14,537 nucleotides of DNA from an uncultured Micrococcales bacterium (lineage in GTDB: Bacteria > Actinomycetota > Actinomycetes > S36-B12 > GCA-2699445): contig CAIWTL010000491.1 in NCBI GenBank assembly GCA_903915555.1, positions 1 to 14,537 of the forward strand. Reading direction: 5' to 3'. Below are positions 14,139 through 14,537 of the stretch, piece after piece. How positions within the stretch are numbered: position 1 is the first letter of the stretch; every line of letters begins with the position of its first letter. A model generated the notes under the pieces. That model made no database searches, had not been told where the DNA came from, and saw only the letters and a program-made list of their open reading frames with translations. The translations under genes were made by a program, and so were the position numbers.

Positions 14139-14537
14139 TCTCACATCTGGGCATCGAGGGGCTGGGGGTCATCCGCGCCGCCGATATCGATCTCGCCCCA
14201 GGGCTGGTCGTGTTCACGGGCGAGACAGGTGCGGGCAAGACCATGCTGGTGTCCGCCCTGGGGCTTGTCCTGGGGGACAGGTTCGACAGCACCCTGCTGG
14301 GGGAGGACGGGACCCGGGTACACGCCACGGTGGATGTTCCCCACGACAGCCCCGCGTTGGAGCGGGTTCGGGACGCCGGTGGTGACGTCAGTGCCGGGAC
14401 CGGGGCTGCGGGTGCTGCCGATACGAGCGATCTCATCATCGGGCGCCTCATCCCCCGCAGTGGGAGGGGTCGGGCCGTCGCGGGCGGCACGACAGTGCCA
14501 CTCAGCGTGCTGGCCGAGGTGGGGGAGACCGTGGCCC
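14135..14537 (+). CDS. recN: DNA repair protein RecN, N-terminal part
   Basis: RecN is an SMC-like ATPase that tethers DNA ends during double-strand-break repair. Only the first 134 codons are present; the gene runs off the window. It opens VISHLGIEGLGVIRAADIDLAPGL, the family start, followed by the Walker A motif GETGAGKT at about residues 28-35 and SALGLVLGDRF. The later segment GRLIPRSGRGRAVAGGTTVPLSVLAEVGE matches the RecN stretch in which the Arg/Gly motif precedes the coiled coil. The GTG start overlaps the nadK stop (GTGA), as expected for the conserved nadK-recN pair. No frameshift is seen in the visible part. Confidence 0.92.
   Translation, partial: MISHLGIEGLGVIRAADIDLAPGLVVFTGETGAGKTMLVSALGLVLGDRFDSTLLGEDGTRVHATVDVPHDSPALERVRDAGGDVSAGTGAAGAADTSDLIIGRLIPRSGRGRAVAGGTTVPLSVLAEVGETVA

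Noticed and set aside
13329..14144. A 271-codon minus-strand frame antisense to nadK
   Set aside because: NadK motifs are complete on the + strand; the reverse frame shows none.

Overview
The window is high-GC DNA from an actinobacterium. The gene order at the left (end of aroQ, then an M24 peptidase, efp and nusB) and the tlyA, nadK and recN genes match conserved actinobacterial neighbourhoods. GTG starts are common, junctions often have GTGA or ATGA overlaps, and three genes look leaderless. The genus cannot be named from this sequence.

Left part (1-2880): the last codons of a type II 3-dehydroquinate dehydratase, an Xaa-Pro-type M24 peptidase, elongation factor P and NusB form one tight + strand operon. 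A minus-strand tRNA-like gene follows. It has a CAA (Leu) anticodon but a short, class I variable loop. It is transcribed away from a PdtaR-type response regulator with an RNA-binding ANTAR domain.

Middle part (2925-5234): a small SCP2-like protein lies on the minus strand. A + strand cluster follows: a phasin-like coiled-coil protein with a histone-H1-like Lys/Ala/Thr tail, a small acidic protein, and the TlyA rRNA 2'-O-methyltransferase. These three are joined by GTGA stop/start overlaps.

Right part (5338-13074): a branched-chain amino-acid-type ABC importer surrounds two other genes. The substrate-binding lipoprotein is on the + strand and ends in a strong hairpin terminator. The permease and ATPase genes livH-livM-livG-livF are on the minus strand. 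Between the two parts lie a secreted protein that fuses 20 pentapeptide repeats to a two-HKD phospholipase-D-like domain, and a DUF3467 protein. LivH is unusual: a signal-like segment and a predicted extracytoplasmic Ig/CnaB-like domain precede the permease.

Right end (13191-14537): NAD kinase and the start of recN resume the tlyA-nadK-recN neighbourhood. In mycobacteria these genes are adjacent, so the Liv/PLD/DUF3467 block of about 8 kb looks like an insertion into, or rearrangement of, that cluster. The best candidates for something undescribed are the short-variable-loop tRNA(CAA), the basic pentapeptide-repeat/PLD fusion, and the LivH with an N-terminal Ig-like domain. I see no CRISPR array, insertion sequence, integrase or rRNA gene.
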